A stretch of DNA of 64,000 nucleotides from positions 4,774,001 through 4,838,000 of the forward strand of contig NZ_CP030051.1 in the NCBI RefSeq assembly GCF_004114975.1, read 5' to 3'. The notes beneath the pieces were generated by a model. The model was not told the DNA's origin and searched no databases. It saw only the letters and a program-made list of their open reading frames with translations. Below are positions 28,633-37,994 of this stretch, piece by piece (position 1 is the stretch's first letter; every line of letters begins with the position of its first letter). The translations under genes and the position numbers were made by a program. The DNA comes from Bradyrhizobium guangdongense. GTDB taxonomy: Bacteria; Pseudomonadota; Alphaproteobacteria; Rhizobiales; Xanthobacteraceae.

Positions 28633-28833
28633 ATGACTAGGCGTCAGACCGTCGCACGTCCGCTCAAACAGCGTCTGCGCACTGAAGAAGCAACTCCGTC
28701 CAGTACCGTACACTCCGAAAGAATATGTCGGCCGCGGCAATCGCATCGCTGCGCTAAATACGCGCCAATCCTGCAACGCTTGCAAGAACCGCACGTTGAG
28801 TTTGAACTAAGTTACTCACTCGAGCCGGCATAA
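28633..28833 (+). CDS. Doubtful small ORF with good ribosome site
   Basis: 66 residues, starting MTRRQTVARPLKQRL. The ATG has GAGGAG eight bases upstream, which is the only reason to list it. Composition is Arg/Pro-rich without a recognisable domain, and it may be a remnant. Confidence 0.25.
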   Translation: MTRRQTVARPLKQRLRTEEATPSSTVHSERICRPRQSHRCAKYAPILQRLQEPHVEFELSYSLEPA

Positions 28834-28944
28834 TAGGTATGAGCGCGAGCGCGGCAACACTCAATAATTGGGAAGGACGTTCCGTAATCCCGCCATCGAG
28901 ACGGCTGCTCACGTCCTTGGCACTCACCCGATCGGAGAATTGAT

Positions 28945-29319
28945 ATGCGAGACCTCGGTTGCACCCTTTGGGCTATTCCGGAAGGTTACATTCCAAGCGA
29001 CGGCGTAAGCGACGCCTATGATCTTGTCTCTCATGAAGCAGCTTGCTTTCTGAACACGGGAGACACTGATGCAGAAGTCAGGATCACCCTCTTCTTCGAA
29101 ACCCGCGAGCCGGTCGGGCCCTATCTGGTGAGAGTGCCCGCTAGACGCACGCTGCACATGCGCTTTAATGATCTGACCGACCCAGCACCGGTCCCTCGTG
29201 ACACGAGCTATGCCTCACTCATCGAGGCTAGTTCGCCGATCGTGGTTCAGCATACAAGGCTCGATTCTCGGCAACCGGCAATGGCCCTGCTTACCACGGT
29301 CGCCTTTCCGGCAACTTAG
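28945..29319 (+). CDS. Sensory rhodopsin transducer (ASRT) family protein
   Basis: 124 residues. The sequence follows the Anabaena sensory rhodopsin transducer fold: LWAIPEGYIPSDG at the N-terminus, SHEAACFLNTGDTDAEV, FETREPVGPY, VPARRTLHMRFNDL and IVVQHTRLDSRQPAMALLTT at the C-terminus. ASRT is a soluble beta-sandwich tetramer that binds the photoreceptor in Anabaena and also binds DNA and sugars in some studies. No rhodopsin gene is in this window. ATG 28945 is preceded by GGAG. Likely a sugar- or DNA-binding regulator here, but this is inference. Confidence 0.85.
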   Translation: MRDLGCTLWAIPEGYIPSDGVSDAYDLVSHEAACFLNTGDTDAEVRITLFFETREPVGPYLVRVPARRTLHMRFNDLTDPAPVPRDTSYASLIEASSPIVVQHTRLDSRQPAMALLTTVAFPAT

Positions 29320-29611
29320 CAGCAGAGCCGCTCCCGGGCGTAACTCAGAGTCTGGAGCTAATTTCTGTCACTTATTCTGTCGCTCACCTTGAGCGTAACC
29401 GCGCGCCGTCGAAGCAAGAGCCCTTGGTCGCCCGGACCTGGGCGGACGGAGCTCGAACTCGCTGCAGAGGGGCCCACCGCCAACATTTCGGTCTCCTTCC
29501 GCTGCGTCGCAATTGGAACCCAACATGATCCCTGGAATTAGATTAGTCCGATAAACGGGCTCCCGGTTACTTCAACGTGCGGCTCACTGAGATTAGAGGA
29601 CAGTGGTTCTG

Positions 29612-30415
29612 ATGTACGGCGGGCGCAAAGGAGTCGGCTCGCAAGGAGGAGCTCCAATCGCACCTGACAAGGCCGCGGGTACAAACAGGCTTCTGAAGCG
29701 CATTCCGGATGAAGAGCTCGCTCTTGTTTCATCGATGGCCGACACCGTCGAACTAAGATCGCGTCAGGTTTTGCATCATTGGCGTTTGCCGATGGAGCAC
29801 ATCTATTTTATTTGCGGTGGTCTTGTTTCCGTTTCGGCCAAGGTCGACGAGTCTCGCTTCGTCGAGGCTTGGCTAATCGGATCTGAGGGTATGGTGGGCG
29901 CCCCCTTCGTTCTCGCACCCGACGAAGCGAGCCCACCGCACCGGCGAGTCGTTCAAGTCGGAGGAACCGCGCTGCGAATATCCTCCGCGGAATTCATTTC
30001 CGCTCTCAAAGACTTACCCGTGCTTCGTGAATTGATCCTGCGGTACATTAACCTGGTCCTGTTCCAGACATCTCAATGCGGTGCCTGCAATTCGCTCCAT
30101 TCTGTGAAGCAGCGATTGGCGCGCTGGCTGCTTATGGGCATGTCAGCTTTGGACTGCAACGAATTGCCGCTCACACATGCCGTTCTGGGGCAGTTGCTCG
30201 GTATTCGTCGGGCTAGCGTGAGTGAATGTCTGGAGGCCCTGGAGAGTCACGGCATGATCCAAAACGTTCGCGCTGCAATCAGGATCGTAGATAAAGCGAC
30301 CCTGGAGCGGACCGCCTGCTCCTGCTATGGATTGATACAGCGCGAGTATGACCGACAGATAGCGAGGTTTGGTATCTCGCCCCGCTCTCCTGCCGAACGT
30401 ATTTCCTGTGATTAA
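29612..30415 (+). CDS. Crp/Fnr-family transcriptional regulator
   Basis: 267 residues. An N-terminal cyclic-nucleotide-type beta-barrel (PMEHIYFICGGLVSVSAKV, GSEGMVGAPFVLAPDEASPP) is followed by a long dimer helix and a C-terminal winged HTH (LTHAVLGQLLGIRRASVSEC). A set of cysteines (CGACNSLH) in the helix region is notable, but there is no FNR-type N-terminal four-Cys cluster. ATG 29612 or GTG 29603 could start it; AGAGGA fits ATG. Its target is unknown; the neighbouring ASRT gene is upstream on the same strand. Confidence 0.85.
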   Translation: MYGGRKGVGSQGGAPIAPDKAAGTNRLLKRIPDEELALVSSMADTVELRSRQVLHHWRLPMEHIYFICGGLVSVSAKVDESRFVEAWLIGSEGMVGAPFVLAPDEASPPHRRVVQVGGTALRISSAEFISALKDLPVLRELILRYINLVLFQTSQCGACNSLHSVKQRLARWLLMGMSALDCNELPLTHAVLGQLLGIRRASVSECLEALESHGMIQNVRAAIRIVDKATLERTACSCYGLIQREYDRQIARFGISPRSPAERISCD

Positions 30416-30611
30416 CTCAGTTGGCACATCTTGGCGCGAGATATGCCCGCTCCCGAGCCTCCTGGAACAACCGAAGCGACCGCCACGGCTCGCCGTGGCA
30501 CAATTGCAACGACTTGGATGTGGGCCAGGTCGGTCTGTGGAAGATCGCGCAACGCAGATAAGCCAGGAACGTGCGTCAAAACTGTGAGTTTTTCCTGAGA
30601 GGACGTTTCAC

Positions 30612-31934
30612 ATGCCGCAAAACCTCCAGGCCAGAACAATCGCCAAAGTCACCAGACGCCTCGTGCCGTTTCTCGTCGTTTGCTATTTTGTTGCTTATCT
30701 AGATCGGGTGAATGTCGGGTTTGCCGCGCTCACCATGAACGCGGATCTCGGCTTGTCACAGACGGCCTTCGGGTTCGGAGCCGGCATCTTCTTTATCGCC
30801 TATTTCATCTTCGAAGTGCCATCCAACCTGTTGCTCGAACGTCTAGGTGCGCGCACATGGATCGCCCGCATCATGCTCAGCTGGGGTATCCTGTCTGGGT
30901 TGATGGCATGCCTTCCCTGGATCTCGCGCGTTTCCGGACTTGGCAATGAGAACAGCTTCTATCTCTTGCGCGTGTTGCTCGGTGCGGCGGAGGCTGGCTT
31001 CTTTCCAGGAATCATCTTTTATCTCACTCTTTGGTTCCCGGCGGAATACCGCGCTAGGATCGTCGGCTATTTCATGGCCGCCATTCCACTCTCGACAGTG
31101 ATCGGCGCGCCGGTTTCAGGGCTCCTGCTCTATCTTCACGGCGGCTTCGGCCTTGCCGGCTGGCAATGGCTTTTTCTCATCGAAGCGATACCTGCGATGG
31201 CCCTAGCCGTGGTCGTGTTCTTCTATTTAACCGATCGCCCGCAAGACGCAGGCTGGTTGGCAAGTGACGAACGCGAGTGGCTCAGCCAGCGACTTCTGGC
31301 CGAACGTCGCAGCCGGGAGGCCGTTCGCATGTACACGGTGGCCGAAGTCCTATTTGATCGGCGCGTAATCGCTCTTAGTCTAATCTACTTTGGTGCAGTG
31401 GCGACCAATTACGGACTCAGCTTCTTCCTGCCCCAAATTGTCAAGGCATTCGGGCTCAACACGTTTCTGACCACCCTTGTCTCTGCAGTCCCGTACGTTG
31501 TTGGCGTGATCGCCATGATCTGGTGGGGAAGGCGCTCGGATTGGGCTGCGGAGCGGCGCTATCATGCCGCGATCCCCCTGTTCATAGCGTCTGCCGGACT
31601 CGTAGGAGCTGCTTTTTTGGGTGATCCAAGCCTGAAAATGCTCGCATTCTGTTTTGCCGGATTTGGCATCTTCGCCTGCCTGCCGGTGTTCTGGACATTG
31701 CCGACCGCCTTCTTGTCTGGAGCCGCGGCCGCCGCCGGCATTGCCGTGATCAACTCCATCGGCAATCTCGCGGGGTTTGCCGGCCCATTCGCGATGGGCT
31801 GGCTCCGAGACCACACGGGCAGCTATAGAGACGGGCTTCTGCTGCTCGCCGGTCTCGGCATAATCGCAATGGGGATTGTACTCGGAATTTCGCATGACGA
31901 TACACTCGAGCGGTCGCCATCATCGGCTCCGTAA
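30612..31934 (+). CDS. MFS permease of anion:cation symporter (ACS) family
   Basis: 440 residues, 12 membrane helices. N-terminal signature YFVAYLDRVNVGFAAL and the domain-2 RLGARTWIARIMLSWG block are those of ACS transporters (phthalate, tartrate, hexuronate and glucarate permeases). ATG 30612 follows GAGAGGAC. The substrate is an organic anion that cannot be named from sequence. No catabolic gene is adjacent. Confidence 0.88.
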   Translation: MPQNLQARTIAKVTRRLVPFLVVCYFVAYLDRVNVGFAALTMNADLGLSQTAFGFGAGIFFIAYFIFEVPSNLLLERLGARTWIARIMLSWGILSGLMACLPWISRVSGLGNENSFYLLRVLLGAAEAGFFPGIIFYLTLWFPAEYRARIVGYFMAAIPLSTVIGAPVSGLLLYLHGGFGLAGWQWLFLIEAIPAMALAVVVFFYLTDRPQDAGWLASDEREWLSQRLLAERRSREAVRMYTVAEVLFDRRVIALSLIYFGAVATNYGLSFFLPQIVKAFGLNTFLTTLVSAVPYVVGVIAMIWWGRRSDWAAERRYHAAIPLFIASAGLVGAAFLGDPSLKMLAFCFAGFGIFACLPVFWTLPTAFLSGAAAAAGIAVINSIGNLAGFAGPFAMGWLRDHTGSYRDGLLLLAGLGIIAMGIVLGISHDDTLERSPSSAP

Positions 31935-32102
31935 TGGAGACCTGCTCGGCCTTTTGCGCACCAGACCTTCGCTACCGGTGCGTCGATGTCTTCTCCCGTT
32001 CGCTTCGTCGAGCATGCGGAGGTACCGAGAAATTACTCCAGGGCGCTACGCTCCCAAGCAGATCGCAATCCAGATCGCGGAGATGCCCGGGGCTGTAGTA
32101 GT

Positions 32103-32410
32103 ATGCAAGCAGCAACTGCATTGCTCGTCGAGCGGGACGTGCTCGCGCGCCATCCGTTGGCAGAATATCGTCGCGAGTGCGGCTATCGCGTCGTGGAAGC
32201 AACTGACCACGACGAGGCGCGTGAATGCTTCGAGAGCGGGAATCCTTTATCAATGTGGCGTTGATCGACGTAGGCGGCCCCACCGGTTCCGGGTTTGCTC
32301 TTTCCGCGTGGATACGGAGCAACCACCCATCCGTGAAGACAAGGCTGGGCGCGACGGTCGGGAAGGTCCTAGCGCTCGCAGTAGACCTTGGGGCCCGGCC
32401 CGTCGTGCGC
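32103..32410 (+). pseudogene. Response-regulator receiver remnant (frameshifted, truncated)
   Basis: The first part reads ALLVERDVLARHPLAEYRRE and VVEATDHDEAREC, as in the start of a single-domain receiver. A one-base shift near 32240 then continues FINVALIDVGGPTGSGFALS, with the phosphoacceptor Asp in LIDVG, and SNHPSVKTRLGATVGKVLAL. The conserved Lys/Pro end of the receiver is not found before opgH. It is a decayed CheY-like protein. Confidence 0.65.
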
Positions 32411-32412
32411 GT

Positions 32413-34527
32413 TCATCGTTTCCGCAACACGGTGGAGAGCGCCGAGCCGTCATTCAAGGTCGCGAAGACCTCCCGCGGCGACAGGTGGGCAGCCGCTTGT
32501 TCGAAGCTATCACTTGCATCGATCTTGGCGCGACCGACCGCCAGGTTGGCGTCGATCATGTCGGGCCGTACGGCGCGAGCAGGCGGCAACTGCGCGAGGT
32601 GGAAGGCCAAGAGAGCGGCGTCTTCGCGCAGCTCCACCAACGCGGGTTTGATGCCGATCTCCGCCCCCGCGCTCAATTCGTTGGCCCGGCGCAGCACCGC
32701 AGGCGCCTCTCGCTCTTCAGGGGTGCCAAACAGTTTGCCGCAAGCGGGGCTGGCTGTCAGCGCGCCTATTGGAACGGCGAACACAAGCCCCAGGATAACG
32801 GGTGACATCCAGAGCAGAAGTGGCAGCGAAACGGCGTACGCGCTTGCGGCCATCGCGACCCCGCACAACGTCGGAATGCCGTACTTCCGATAGAGCTCGC
32901 GGCGCTCAACCGTACCGTCGTCGCGTCTTTGCGTCTGCCAGCCCGCATCACGGCCCGCCAGAATCTCCACGACCGCGATCGACTGAAAGATCATCATCAC
33001 AGGCGCCATCAACGCCGACACCACGATCTCTGCAATAACTCCAGCGGAGACACGCAACGCGCCGCCGAATTGCCTGCGCACCGATCGCCGCGTCCAGAGG
33101 AGGACCAGGCTAAGCAGCTTGGGCAACAGCAACAGACCCATGGTGGCACCGAACACCCAGATGGCGAGCACGGGGTCCTGAGCGGGCCAGGTCGGAAAGA
33201 GCGAGAAACCCTTCGGAAAATACTCGGGACGCACGAAGCGGGCCTGCAGGGAGATCAGCATCCCCAGCAGCAGGAAGAGCAGCCACAGCGGCGCCGTCAG
33301 GTAGGCTCCTATGCCGACCATGAAATGCAGCCGCGATACCCAGTGGAGACCACGAGCGGGCACCACGGCGAGATGCTGAAGATTGCCCTGACACCAACGG
33401 CGGTCGCGCGCGGCGAAATCGAGCAGCGAAGGTGGCACCTCTTCGTAGCTTCCGCTGAGCGTCGGCAGCATATAGATGCCCCAACCAGCCCGCCGCATCA
33501 GCGCTGCCTCGACAAAATCGTGGCTGAGGATGTGTCCCCCAAACGGCTTGCGCCCCCGAAGTTGCGGCAGCGCCGCCGCTTCGGCGAACGCCTTCACGCG
33601 GATGATCGCGTTGTGCCCCCAGTAGTTGCCTTCCGAGCCGTGCCACCATGCGACCCCGGCGGCAATCATCGGGCCGTACAGACGGCCCGCGAATTGTTGG
33701 ACCCGGCTGAACAGACTTCGCGCGTTGACGATCATGGGCAGTGTCTGGACAAGGCCGGCGGTCGGGTTGATCTCCATCGCACGGACCAGTCGGACGATGG
33801 TCTGTCCGCTCATGAGACTGTCGGCATCGAGGACGATCATGAAGTCGTAAACGGCGCCGAACCGCGTGATCCACTCTGAGATGTTGCCGGCTTTGCGCGC
33901 CGTATTGTCGGCGCGGTGGCGATAGTACAGCCGAGGTATTCCGACCGCCCGCCGCAACGCGAGCAGCGCTTTTTCTTCGGCGACCCAGATGTCCGGATCG
34001 GTGCTGTCGCTCAGAACGTACCAGTCGAACAGTTCCCCGTGCGAGGTCGCCTCCAAGGAGTCGATGATCGCATGAAGCCGCGCCGTCAATCGGTGCGGGT
34101 CTTCGTTGTAGGTGGGAAGCAGCATGGCGGTGCGGCTTGCGATCGAAGGTAGCTCCGCATTTACCGCGTCCGGACGATGGGCCAGCAGCACGAAGAAACC
34201 AGCAAGTGCGGACGCGAACGAGAAAGCCACCCAGGCGAGCAGAACGAGGAACAGCGCCAACACCATGGCTTCGAGGACCGTGACGCCGCCAACCTCCAAC
34301 ACGCGATACATCTCGTAGCCGCCGGCGCCCGTGAGCGCCGCCGTCGAGAGCAGGATCAAGCCGCGCCGCCAAGCCATCGCGGGGGCAACCGCCGCAGGAA
34401 CGCGGTCGGGTACCCGGTTCTTTGCGAGGTCGCTAGGAGCCATCGGAAGGGGCGTCTCGCGCGGCAGCAGTCGCTGCGTCGCGATATCGCCGGCGACCGG
34501 CTGGGGCGCCGTGTTCAGGGAGCCCAT
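32413..34527 (-). CDS. opgH: Glucans biosynthesis glucosyltransferase H
   Basis: 704-residue GT2-family inner-membrane enzyme that polymerises UDP-glucose into the backbone of osmoregulated periplasmic glucans. The motifs are VLSDSTDPD, DADSLMSG, a third Asp region HDFVEAALMRRAGW, and the RRW-type motif DRRWCQGNLQH near residue 415. Membrane segments flank the catalytic loop. The start ATG (34527) overlaps the end of opgG by 13 nt, so translation is coupled. Length is shorter than E. coli OpgH (847), with a reduced N-terminus. Confidence 0.92.
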   Translation of the reverse strand: MGSLNTAPQPVAGDIATQRLLPRETPLPMAPSDLAKNRVPDRVPAAVAPAMAWRRGLILLSTAALTGAGGYEMYRVLEVGGVTVLEAMVLALFLVLLAWVAFSFASALAGFFVLLAHRPDAVNAELPSIASRTAMLLPTYNEDPHRLTARLHAIIDSLEATSHGELFDWYVLSDSTDPDIWVAEEKALLALRRAVGIPRLYYRHRADNTARKAGNISEWITRFGAVYDFMIVLDADSLMSGQTIVRLVRAMEINPTAGLVQTLPMIVNARSLFSRVQQFAGRLYGPMIAAGVAWWHGSEGNYWGHNAIIRVKAFAEAAALPQLRGRKPFGGHILSHDFVEAALMRRAGWGIYMLPTLSGSYEEVPPSLLDFAARDRRWCQGNLQHLAVVPARGLHWVSRLHFMVGIGAYLTAPLWLLFLLLGMLISLQARFVRPEYFPKGFSLFPTWPAQDPVLAIWVFGATMGLLLLPKLLSLVLLWTRRSVRRQFGGALRVSAGVIAEIVVSALMAPVMMIFQSIAVVEILAGRDAGWQTQRRDDGTVERRELYRKYGIPTLCGVAMAASAYAVSLPLLLWMSPVILGLVFAVPIGALTASPACGKLFGTPEEREAPAVLRRANELSAGAEIGIKPALVELREDAALLAFHLAQLPPARAVRPDMIDANLAVGRAKIDASDSFEQAAAHLSPREVFATLNDGSALSTVLRKR

Positions 34528-36020
34528 CGGTAGACCCAGACTTCCGACAAGGGCTTGTCGCCCTCGGTCAGAAGCGCCCGCAGCTCGATCGGCTCGCCTT
34601 TCACCTGGCATTGGAAGCTCAGCCGCCAGCCGCCGGTGTGGGGATTAGGCTGCGTGACGAGGTTCTTCACCTCGGACTTCTCCGCGGTAACGACACCTTT
34701 GACGCCGGCAGGATCGATGCCCTTCAGGTTCTCACCGACCAGATCGAGGACGAAGAGGCGGGCGTCCTCGCCCCGCGCCCCTATCCCACTTCGCGTAAAG
34801 CGGGCCAGCGAATGCGGCTTTGGGCTATCCGGCCCCCAGTGAAGCCGATAGGTGTAGTTGTGCTCGCCCTTGGCTTGCAGTGGGGTCTTCGGCCGCCAGA
34901 ATGCGGCGATGTTATCGTGGACTTCCTCCTTGGTCGGGATTTCGAACAGCATCACGCCGCCCTCCCCCCAATCCCCGATCGGCTCCACCCAGAGACTGGG
35001 CCGTTTTTCGAAGCTGGATTCGATGTCTTGATAGGCGAAGAAGTTTCTCTCCCGCTGCATCAACCCGAACCCGCGCGGATTGAGATCCTGAAAGGTGCTG
35101 ATCTGGAGATCGCGCGGGTTATTGAGCGGGCGCCAAAGGCTTTCGCCCTTTCCGTTAAAGACCGCAAGGCCATCGGAATCGTGGACGGACGGACGGAAAT
35201 CGTCGACCGCGTTGCGGTCGTTCGGGCCGAAGAAGAACATGCTGGTCATCGGCGCGAGCCCGGCCCGCGGCACTTCGATGCGCGGATAGACCGACATCTC
35301 GACGTCGAACACCGTGGTGTCCCCGGGGCGCACGGTGAATCGATAGCTCGCAGCGCAGCTTTTGCTGTCGAGCAGAGCATGGATCACCAACGAAGTCGCG
35401 CCAGGCGCCGGCCGCTCGAGCCAGAATGCCTTGAAGAGCGGAAATTCCTCGCCCTTGGCTTCCCCCGTATCGATCGAAAGTCCCCGGGCGGAAAGCCCGT
35501 ACGTCTGCCCCTTGGCCACGGCGCGGAAATAGCTCGCGCCCAGAAAGACGCAGACCTCGTCGTAATAGTCGGGGCGGTTCATAGGCGCGTGTATGCGGAA
35601 GCCTGCGAACCCGAGATCGCTGTCCTCGAACGGGGGGACCTTATCGCCGAAGGAAAAGTCCGCCTTGCGGTACTTAAGCTCGATCGCTTTTCCGTCCGCG
35701 ACCTCGAAGATGTTCACTCTATTATTGTAGAAGAAGCCGCGATGGAAGAACTGCGCTTCGAATGGAAGATTCTTGCCACGCCAGAGCGCGCGCTCGGGCA
35801 GAAAGCGGATCGAACGGTACTGATCGTAGTCGAGGTCCTTCAATGCGCTCGGCAGCTTCTCGTCCGGCGCCTCGTACGGCTTGCCCGCGAGCATACGGGC
35901 CAGGTCCCTCACAGTTGACGGCACGAAGACGTCGTCTGACGCCGCCGCGAAGCCGCTGCGCGAAGCGAGCAGCAACGCTGGCAGCACAGCCGACCCTTGA
36001 ACAAGCTGGCGTCGGTTCAC
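34515..36020 (-). CDS. opgG: Glucans biosynthesis protein G
   Basis: 501-residue periplasmic protein that organises and branches the osmoregulated periplasmic glucan. The signal region NRRQLVQGSAVLPALLLASR is twin-arginine-like. The mature part has family blocks such as PYEAPDEKLPSALKDLDYDQY, IRFLPERALWR, FFFGPNDRNAVDDFRPSVHD and LNNPRDLQISTFQDLNPRGFGLMQR. GTG at 36020 with AGGAGA upstream is preferred over a frame opening at 36083. It forms an operon with opgH. Confidence 0.92.
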   Translation of the reverse strand: MNRRQLVQGSAVLPALLLASRSGFAAASDDVFVPSTVRDLARMLAGKPYEAPDEKLPSALKDLDYDQYRSIRFLPERALWRGKNLPFEAQFFHRGFFYNNRVNIFEVADGKAIELKYRKADFSFGDKVPPFEDSDLGFAGFRIHAPMNRPDYYDEVCVFLGASYFRAVAKGQTYGLSARGLSIDTGEAKGEEFPLFKAFWLERPAPGATSLVIHALLDSKSCAASYRFTVRPGDTTVFDVEMSVYPRIEVPRAGLAPMTSMFFFGPNDRNAVDDFRPSVHDSDGLAVFNGKGESLWRPLNNPRDLQISTFQDLNPRGFGLMQRERNFFAYQDIESSFEKRPSLWVEPIGDWGEGGVMLFEIPTKEEVHDNIAAFWRPKTPLQAKGEHNYTYRLHWGPDSPKPHSLARFTRSGIGARGEDARLFVLDLVGENLKGIDPAGVKGVVTAEKSEVKNLVTQPNPHTGGWRLSFQCQVKGEPIELRALLTEGDKPLSEVWVYRWAP

Positions 36021-36333
36021 ACGCTCTCCTACTCGCTGCTTCTGCCGCGCCCAAGCAACGACCGCAGCGCCCGCGAGTTCCACTGGAGGGCATCAGCTTA
36101 GGTCAAAAGCTGCCGATGGATGGTCCGATGACATAGGGCGACCTGCCCTGCCCCTGCCGCGCCACATGCCATTCCTATCGGCAACCCGATGAGCTGAATT
36201 ACCACGGCGATCATGACAAATGAGATGCGGACGTTTCGACCTATGACCTTTGCGGGCACTGTCCTGCTTCGTCCCACTGGGCCAACAATGTTGATCGATC
36301 CGCGTTCGGGGCAGCGGAAACTTTCCAGCTGAG

Positions 36334-36495
36334 CTACTTGCCTTCCAACGGCATCTCGCCAACCTGTCTTCGCTCGGCGAGGAGCTCCTTCTCGGCCTCG
36401 TACCAAAACGTATCCATTTCCCCGGGTGGTTCGCCGGCCTCTTGCCAAAGTCGGTACGCGCGATTGCGGATATCTTCCTCACTCAGCTCGGCCAT
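36334..36495 (-). CDS. DUF2934 protein (53 aa)
   Basis: Short protein below usual size cut-offs. It reads MAELSEEDIRNRAYRLWQEA followed by GEPPGEMDTFWYEAEKELLA, which is the DUF2934 pattern (a helix with RAYxLWE, a Gly/Pro turn, then a WxxAExEL helix). The start has AAGGATGG upstream. Such proteins are frequent in rhizobia; their role is unknown. Confidence 0.75.
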   Translation of the reverse strand: MAELSEEDIRNRAYRLWQEAGEPPGEMDTFWYEAEKELLAERRQVGEMPLEGK

Positions 36496-36649
36496 TGCTT
36501 CCATCCTTTCAGAAGCAAAGCCTCACGAGGCGCGCGAGTTCCTTCATGGACGGCTCAAATAGATCGGATGGTTGAACGACCCTGACCTTCGACATTCGCA
36601 GCTGAAGGATCAAGCTTTTCACGCTCCGGGCGACGTCATCGGGTCCCTC

Positions 36650-37190
36650 AAGCGAGAGGAAATGTGCCGGAAGCCGACAGGCCTCGTTTCCTAGCCCAGA
36701 TGCTGCGATAGCATTCGATGGCGGAGAAATCAGCCTCTATTCCGAGCCCAGGATTCTGGTTCAGTTCAATCGTGCGGTCCCTGACATTGACGATCAGGCC
36801 ACAGAGCATCGCGCAAGGGATTATCATTGGCGTCGACCTCGACCCAGCCATCACCGCCGACCGCCGCGAGGAGATGCGCAGACGCAAGCAGTCCGATGCC
36901 TCCGCCGAGATAGTGCGGACAGAACGTCTTCCCTTTCTCAGGGTCTCGCGGGCGAGTTCTCCGCATTCGGTAAGCCCGCCCCTTTTGCCATGTCGGGCTG
37001 AACCACGCCGAGCACATCTTCTTGGAGGGCCAGCTCGAAATCGGCAACAGTGAGAAGTTTTCGCCGGCGACAATCGCGCGCAGCGCCGCCAGATTAGCGA
37101 GATCGGTCTCGATGCCGAACGGTGTCGATCAAAACGGGTCGGGAATAAGGATGAAGGTACCGTCAGCCAATCCGACAAAGGCGAACACGG
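36650..37190 (-). pseudogene. Remnant of mandelate racemase/muconate-lactonizing enzyme (enolase superfamily)
   Basis: Pieces in alternating frames line up as the C-terminal third of this family: ETDLANLAALRAIVAGENF, then GGLTECGELARETLRKG, then KTFCPHYLGGGIGLLASAHL and AAVGGDGWVEVDANDNPLRD, then IELNQNPGLGIEADFSAIE. At least two shifts and a stop separate them, and the N-terminal barrel is missing. The gene is clearly dead. Confidence 0.7.
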
Positions 37191-37837
37191 CCCACCGATA
37201 GTCGACGATAAGTGTCGACAGGACTTATTTTGAGCTTCAGCGAGTTAGATCGAAGTTTTGAGCAAATTCGGATAGCTGCGAGCAGCTCCGAATTATTCCC
37301 ACTCTATCATCTCGAACGAAGCTTCGTCCTTGATTTGCAAGCACAAATTTCTAAACCTGACGGACAAATGCCGACGGTGTACCCGCCGCATTTTTTTGGT
37401 CTTGAATTCACAGGAAAATTTGCCGCCCTCTGAGGATTGGCCCCCTTCAAGAATTATCGGAGCCAATCGCGACATTGGAAGCCCAAGAAGTCGGAACGGC
37501 CTTCTCTGCGCTTTCGCGGGGATCTAGCCGATACCGTCAGCGGTCGGTTCGGAACGTGCAATTGACGGGGCCGGTTTTCGGCCACTATTTCGCCCCCAAA
37601 AAGCTCCGGACCCGTACGCGCCGATTGGCCCTTGAGTCCGACTGAGCTCATCTCAAAGCAATGACTGACTGCCGCTCGGGCCATTGAGACCAAGCTGCTG
37701 GTATACGGCTTGGAACGTTGCGCCCAGCGACCGTCCCAAGCGGCGCCGTGCTAGCTACGGGCTAGTCCCGCAAGCGCCAGTCCTGCCAATCTGCGGAGGG
37801 ATTCTATCCCAAGTGAATGCCGCGAGGTGCAATGCTT
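37191..37837. other. Degenerate intergenic stretch
   Basis: No gene supported. It holds one copy of a degenerate repeat (37501-37600) that is also found at 52125-52225. GC content is visibly lower than in neighbouring genes around 37200-37420. Confidence 0.45.
37501..37600 (+). repeat. Dispersed degenerate repeat, copy 1
   Basis: Shares blocks such as TCTGCGCTTTCGC, AGCCGATA and CGTCAGCGG in the same order and spacing with 52125-52225, at about three-quarters identity by eye. Neither copy encodes anything I can support. Confidence 0.5.
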
Positions 37838-37841
37838 TACA

Positions 37842-37902
37842 GCAATCGCTCTCTAGGTACGGCAATCGCTCTCGCGTGGCCAAGGCTCCGTTCCGCTAGA
37901 TC
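37842..37902 (+). promoter_or_regulatory. AraC-type direct-repeat promoter, orphan copy
   Basis: Two exact GCAATCGCTCT units start at 37842 and 37862, a period of 20 bp. The -10-like TAGATC (37897-37902) begins 24 bp after the second unit. Identical geometry occurs at 39616 and 43109. No intact gene follows; the downstream target seems to have decayed. Confidence 0.6.
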
Positions 37903-37994
37903 ATCACGGTCCATACATCCAACGGAACCGAGGAAAGATGATCTCGAGAGGCACCGTTAGATCCGACTTGATCGCACCGGCTTATGCGAGATCG

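Noticed and set aside
30480..30500. CCACGGC/GCCGTGG hairpin downstream of the Crp/Fnr gene as terminator
   Set aside because: Short perfect stem but no T tract; not reported as a terminator.
36098..36448. 116-codon minus-strand frame between opgG and the DUF2934 gene
   Set aside because: Its end contains a hydrophobic stretch, but the first half overlaps the DUF2934 gene in another frame and no ribosome site supports a start.
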